NCBI GenBank assembly: GCA_948567375.1
Contig: OX419757.1
Location: 75,764,001 to 75,828,000, forward strand
Reading direction: 5' to 3'
DNA length: 64,000 nt
Source: Lunularia cruciata
Taxonomy: Eukaryota; Streptophyta; Marchantiopsida; Lunulariales; Lunulariaceae
Positions 60,601 to 64,000 of the stretch are shown here, piece by piece; the first letter of the stretch is position 1; every line of letters begins with the position of its first letter. The notes beneath the pieces were generated by a model. It was not told the DNA's origin, did no database searches, and saw only the letters and a list, made by a program, of their open reading frames with translations. Position numbers and translations under genes: made by a program.

Positions 60601-63067
60601 ACCAGATGCAAATACTAATCAGGATGACGATGGTAGTTGGGCGGGTCACGTGGAACTTAACGACTATAACTACGACTCACCAGCTCATTCAACTATTATT
60701 CTGAATGGGAATCAAACAATTTACACAGAACGAGGAAGGAGTGGTCTCAGCCGTCCTAGACACCATTAATTTGAACTCTCCCTGCCCCTATTGAGGAACT
60801 GTCTTTGTACCGACTCTCATCAACCTCAGAGGCTTGCACCTCTTTCTCCTGACTAACCTACTACGAGCCATTTCATTGTTATGTGCACAAGTTGGCTCCA
60901 GTATATTGGCTTTGGGTGACTTGGATCTCATTCATGAACGTGCAGTCTATTTGCCGATGAAGCTGTCATGTACTCAGACTGTATTTTCTAAATCATGTTT
61001 GTAGGTTTGTAGGATGGAGTGAGTCTTGAAGATGTGCGCCTTCGTTGGAATGACTTTTTATCCTTTATCTTTTGAAACTGTCTGAGTGTCTGGTGCATCA
61101 CGTGACGATAAGCCCTAGATTGGTGACCACAGCGATGAAATTTGTTTCCATCTCTCCATAACTCTCTTCTTTCTGCTTTCCGGTTGGTGGGTTGGTGTGT
61201 TTCTCTTCTATGACACTCTCTGTTAGGATAGTCCGGCGAAGGTTAGCGTAGAACTCAACTTGTACATTGCTAGAAATGCAGTAAACAGTAGAACCTGGGT
61301 GCAAGTTCCGCTGACGGTTCCTTTCTAAAGTCTCACACCTAGAAACAACTTGTGCTCTCTGCCGTGCCACAGCAACGTATCTGTATAATATCTTATCGGT
61401 TTTGCACATTATTTTAATAAACTTTAGAAATCCCAAATGCGGATCCGTCGGATACAAGTTTGGATCGAGGAGAGCTCCTAAAATTCTATATGTGATCCAA
61501 ACTCAAGTCTCCGGAATGACTAGCGACAATTGCCAATTTTCACCTCCTGATTTTCTGTGAGACTTTTCTTTTTCGCGTCTATCTTCATCCCCTGTAGTAA
61601 AAGTTCCTAATTTAACATATCTGTGTATATCCACTCCTCCCGTCCTCAGCTAATTCCCTCACTATTAATTTTCACTCGCGCTTTGCCTGCTTCATGGTTC
61701 ATACTTGACTTTCAATCTCCAGTGTTCCTACCCGACTGCAGACTACAGCTTATTTTCCTCGTTCGTGCGTAGCTTATAGGTGGTCAATTGCCCAATGTTT
61801 TATATTTCTCGAATCCTCTTGCATAGCCGTTATCGAATACACTTTGTTTGCTAGTTCTTTAGATATAGTGTGATGTACGTTGTTCTCGATATCTTGCAAT
61901 TATGCCTTCGCTTCAGGTTACATTCGATGCATTCTACTTTAGGGATTTATCACTATTCTCGCATTGAGCATATCTTGGTTACCCTTCATATGTACTTAAT
62001 GAGTTCTGGATCACCCGTTCCTAGAAGGACTTTTCCTCTCATCTACCAATATCTGTGTAAAACGCTACCATTGGCTGTCGTTTATAAACCTCCGAATTCC
62101 GGAGCTCTAACGCCTATGTGCTCTACATGTGATCACATATTTTGTAACGGATTAGCGACTATCTTCTAACGATATTATCTTTTTGATCTGCTTGCCAGCC
62201 ACAACTATGGGAGCAACCTCCACTTCCAGAGCCTTTGACATCTGCGGAGGCTGAAAAACTTGATGCTGAAACCACGGAAAATGGTAGCAAGGGGGATACT
62301 ACTCCACTTGTGCAGGTATGTTTATTCCAACTTTCCGGTCATGCATAATCTGGGGCATATTTGCAGGTCATTTCAATCATTCAATTGATGATCTATTACT
62401 ATAGCATTGATACTTGCAGAGTGTGTTATCCAACTATTGCCTACAGATGTCTTTGTCAATGATGTATTCTTTTTACTGGGCTAGTTGTCTAATAATTACC
62501 TTTGTGGAGCTTACTGTTGATTTGATTTCTTTTGGTAGATATATAAAGTGGGTATGCAACCGCGTTATTTACAACGGCTTCTGTATCTCACTTTGTAAAT
62601 ATATAAACTAAAAAATATATGAAATTGAATTTCAAATTATGAGGTGTCGAAAATATTCTGTAAAATAACTCAGTTATTTAATATTTAACCAGCATGTGAG
62701 GTTTCGTGTTAATTTAACATTCATTTTACCACAAAATATGCATATTCAAGTAAAGTGTTAAAATTATCCAATATTGGAACAATAATTGTCACTTTTCTAA
62801 AAATCCTCGTTACTTAAAAATCCACAACCCAGAAAAGAATCCGTTGCTTCTGTAAAGCCACACAAATAATGCCCTGGATTACACCAAAAAAAGTTCAACT
62901 TGGACCACATAAGTGCGGCTTGTGATGTCTGCTTTGAGTCAGTGAGTTTCCTCGCTTAATCTATCTCTTTCTGAGATGCAGCCCGAGCTAAAGGAACCTG
63001 TTGATTCAGTAACCGAGAAGGAACTCTTGAAGTACCACGTCGAGCACTTCAAGAACATTCGCAAGAG
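57631..63067 (+). CDS. LIN37: LIN37-like subunit of the DREAM/MuvB complex (3' end beyond what I can resolve)
   Basis: Exons supported by splice sites: 57631-58494, 58722-58789, one starting at 58893 (end unresolved), 59147-59233, 62199-62315 and 62982-63067, which ends at AG/GTACTT in mid-codon. Exon 1 encodes a low-complexity region rich in Gly/Glu, then Ser, Pro, Gln and His. Three later blocks match the LIN37 family in order: LYALCRRWVRN (59177-59209, like LYPICRAWMRN in animal LIN37), QPPLPEP, and HFKNIRKR near the last exon. LIN37 helps the MuvB core repress or activate cell-cycle genes in the nucleus; this role is family knowledge. An in-frame TAG lies upstream, so 57631 is the first usable ATG; 57757 (MHQLPRSSL) is an alternative. 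The C-terminal exon was not found before 64000. Confidence 0.68.
59234..62198 (+). other. 2.97-kb intron of the LIN37-like gene with a decayed open frame
   Basis: The intron joins phase-0 exons (RKDQ to PQLWEQPP). Between about 60090 and 60770 it holds what looks like a decayed coding sequence. One frame reads VQVQQQDVELKNLS, stop, EKDQLQSLLAKSQK, stop, LEHVQIGS, a coiled-coil-like pattern. A 93-codon open frame follows at 60488-60769. I cannot name the source; it may be an old transposon or gene fragment. The rest of the intron is featureless. Confidence 0.45.
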
Positions 63068-64000
63068 GTACTTTCTTTTCAACAGAGCTTTTCCGAAGTA
63101 CAGAGGGATATATATTCTATGTATGTTTTTGACTCCTGCTCTCCATTATCCACTGGCGACTTTAAGTGAAATACGAACCAGCTTCAGCTTTTGATTTTGC
63201 TAATTGGCAATATGATATTCCAATTTGATTTTCTTTAGGAAGGAAAAATAGGTTTGTTGATCTCTTTAGATAAGCTCGATTGCCTCTCCAGATATAGGAT
63301 AGAACTATTGCGTCCAGAAATCTGTAAACCTGTGCGCTCAGATTCTCCTCGGGATAATTATAACTCGTGCGGAAATGCGAAGCATATTTAGCTCCAGTAA
63401 AGCAGATAGTTCATGGTTCCCTTGAACCGGGAACCATGAACTATCTGCTCTACGGGCTAGAGCTATATAATGAGAGAAGAATCCTGCGGCTCCAGATCCG
63501 TGGACGATTATAATCCTTCACATCTCTATTATACAGCAAGTCTTCGGCACGTTGCAAATATTCGAAAAAGTCGGGTGTCCACGTTTCAAGAATTCTTCAC
63601 CGTCTACTGATCTTTAGCGAAAGGTCTTTTCGTGTTGAGCTGCTGTGTTCTAAAGCGTTATATGCGTGTTTGTGCAGATGTAGGGAAGATAGAATGCGTC
63701 GAGTCGCCAGATTCAAACCGCGATTGGCTTTGCTGTTACCTGGCAACGCAGAAAACGGTAGATTCAGTGCTGGACGAGATCCATTGTCGGACCCACATCA
63801 TTATTCCTGAGCGTAAAATATCATAGGGAAGGAGTTCTGGTTTGCAAATTCAGCGACCTACAACATTTTTGATCCCTGTTTCAGGACCGAGTACGATGTG
63901 CACTATAGGGTTAGGAGTCCACGATGCTGAGTTTGGTGTTATATTTTAGAGGAAATGAGCACGTGGTAGAAGGCTGCGAAAGGAAGTATTTTCTTAGCTC
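63068..64000. other. Downstream of the last resolved LIN37 exon
   Basis: It probably contains intron sequence of the LIN37-like gene and perhaps its last exon. No frame continues the LIN37 homology convincingly. The perfect hairpin at 63401-63449 lies here. Confidence 0.4.
63401..63449. repeat. Perfect 21-bp inverted repeat (hairpin) with 7-base loop
   Basis: Arms 63401-63421 and 63429-63449 are exact complements, with loop TTGAACC. The flanks (A on the left, C on the right) do not extend the pairing. It is not part of any repeat family seen elsewhere in the window. Confidence 0.92.

Noticed and set aside
60488-60769. 93-codon frame as an extra LIN37 exon
   Set aside because: The flanking exons already join in phase, and LIN37 family order (CRRWVRN then PPLPEP) is continuous without it.
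63401-63449. Hairpin as a transcription terminator or tRNA-like gene
   Set aside because: There is no T-run after the stem, terminators of that kind are not used by plant Pol II, and no cloverleaf can be drawn.

Overview
This is nuclear DNA from a land plant, probably a seed-free one (moss, liverwort, lycophyte or fern). The evidence is three split or single-exon plant-type genes: a GRP7-type glycine-rich RNA-binding protein, an MTP6-type cation diffusion facilitator and a LIN37-like DREAM/MuvB subunit. They lie as islands in a dense sea of nested retrotransposons. The lineage below land plant is an inference from the general character of the elements and is not proven.

Layout. 1-14.7 kb is retrotransposon debris: the 3' end of an LTR element (family A) at the left edge, a minus-strand fragment of a Ty3/gypsy chromovirus (family B, 820-3507), two decayed family-A LTRs (4.8-5.4 and 6.9-7.5 kb) and a plus-strand decayed family-B element (10785 to about 14720). 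14.7-26.9 kb is the genic island: GRP (17382-17936, +) and MTP6-like (26320-21547, minus, ten exons reconstructed with all reading phases consistent). 27.2-54.98 kb is again mobile DNA: a full-length R2-like non-LTR element (27178-30895, minus), a MULE (31061-34129) broken by a solo LTR, a large imperfect tandem duplication (37206-41245), more solo LTRs, and a second full-length R2-like element (about 44905-54978, +) split by an intact-ended 5.6 kb chromovirus and by a solo LTR. 55-64 kb is a second genic island holding most of a LIN37-like gene (57631 to beyond 63067, +) with a possible divergent minus-strand gene start at 56.6-57.0 kb.

The strongest lead is the R2-like element. Two copies of about 3.7 kb encode, in order, an N-terminal C2H2 finger, a reverse transcriptase with an ADD core, a C-terminal zinc knuckle and an R-x-D-x12-D motif typical of restriction-like endonuclease (RLE) non-LTR elements. 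Three further loci are 98-155 bp 3' tails of the same element flanked by 12-13 bp target duplications, and one full copy has a 10 bp duplication. The targets are unrelated, so this is a dispersed RLE-class retrotransposon in a plant, with a short hairpin-bearing 3' end.

Family-A LTRs (TGTAATAC...GTATTACA) are nearly all solo LTRs; four have perfect 5 bp target duplications (CTTTG, GATAA, CATCT, CATAG). Two of these insertions split reading frames, and conceptually removing the LTR plus one duplication restores the frame exactly. The insertion order is therefore readable: R2-like and MULE first, then chromovirus B and family A. The three host genes show no sign of acting together: RNA binding, metal transport and cell-cycle transcription control.
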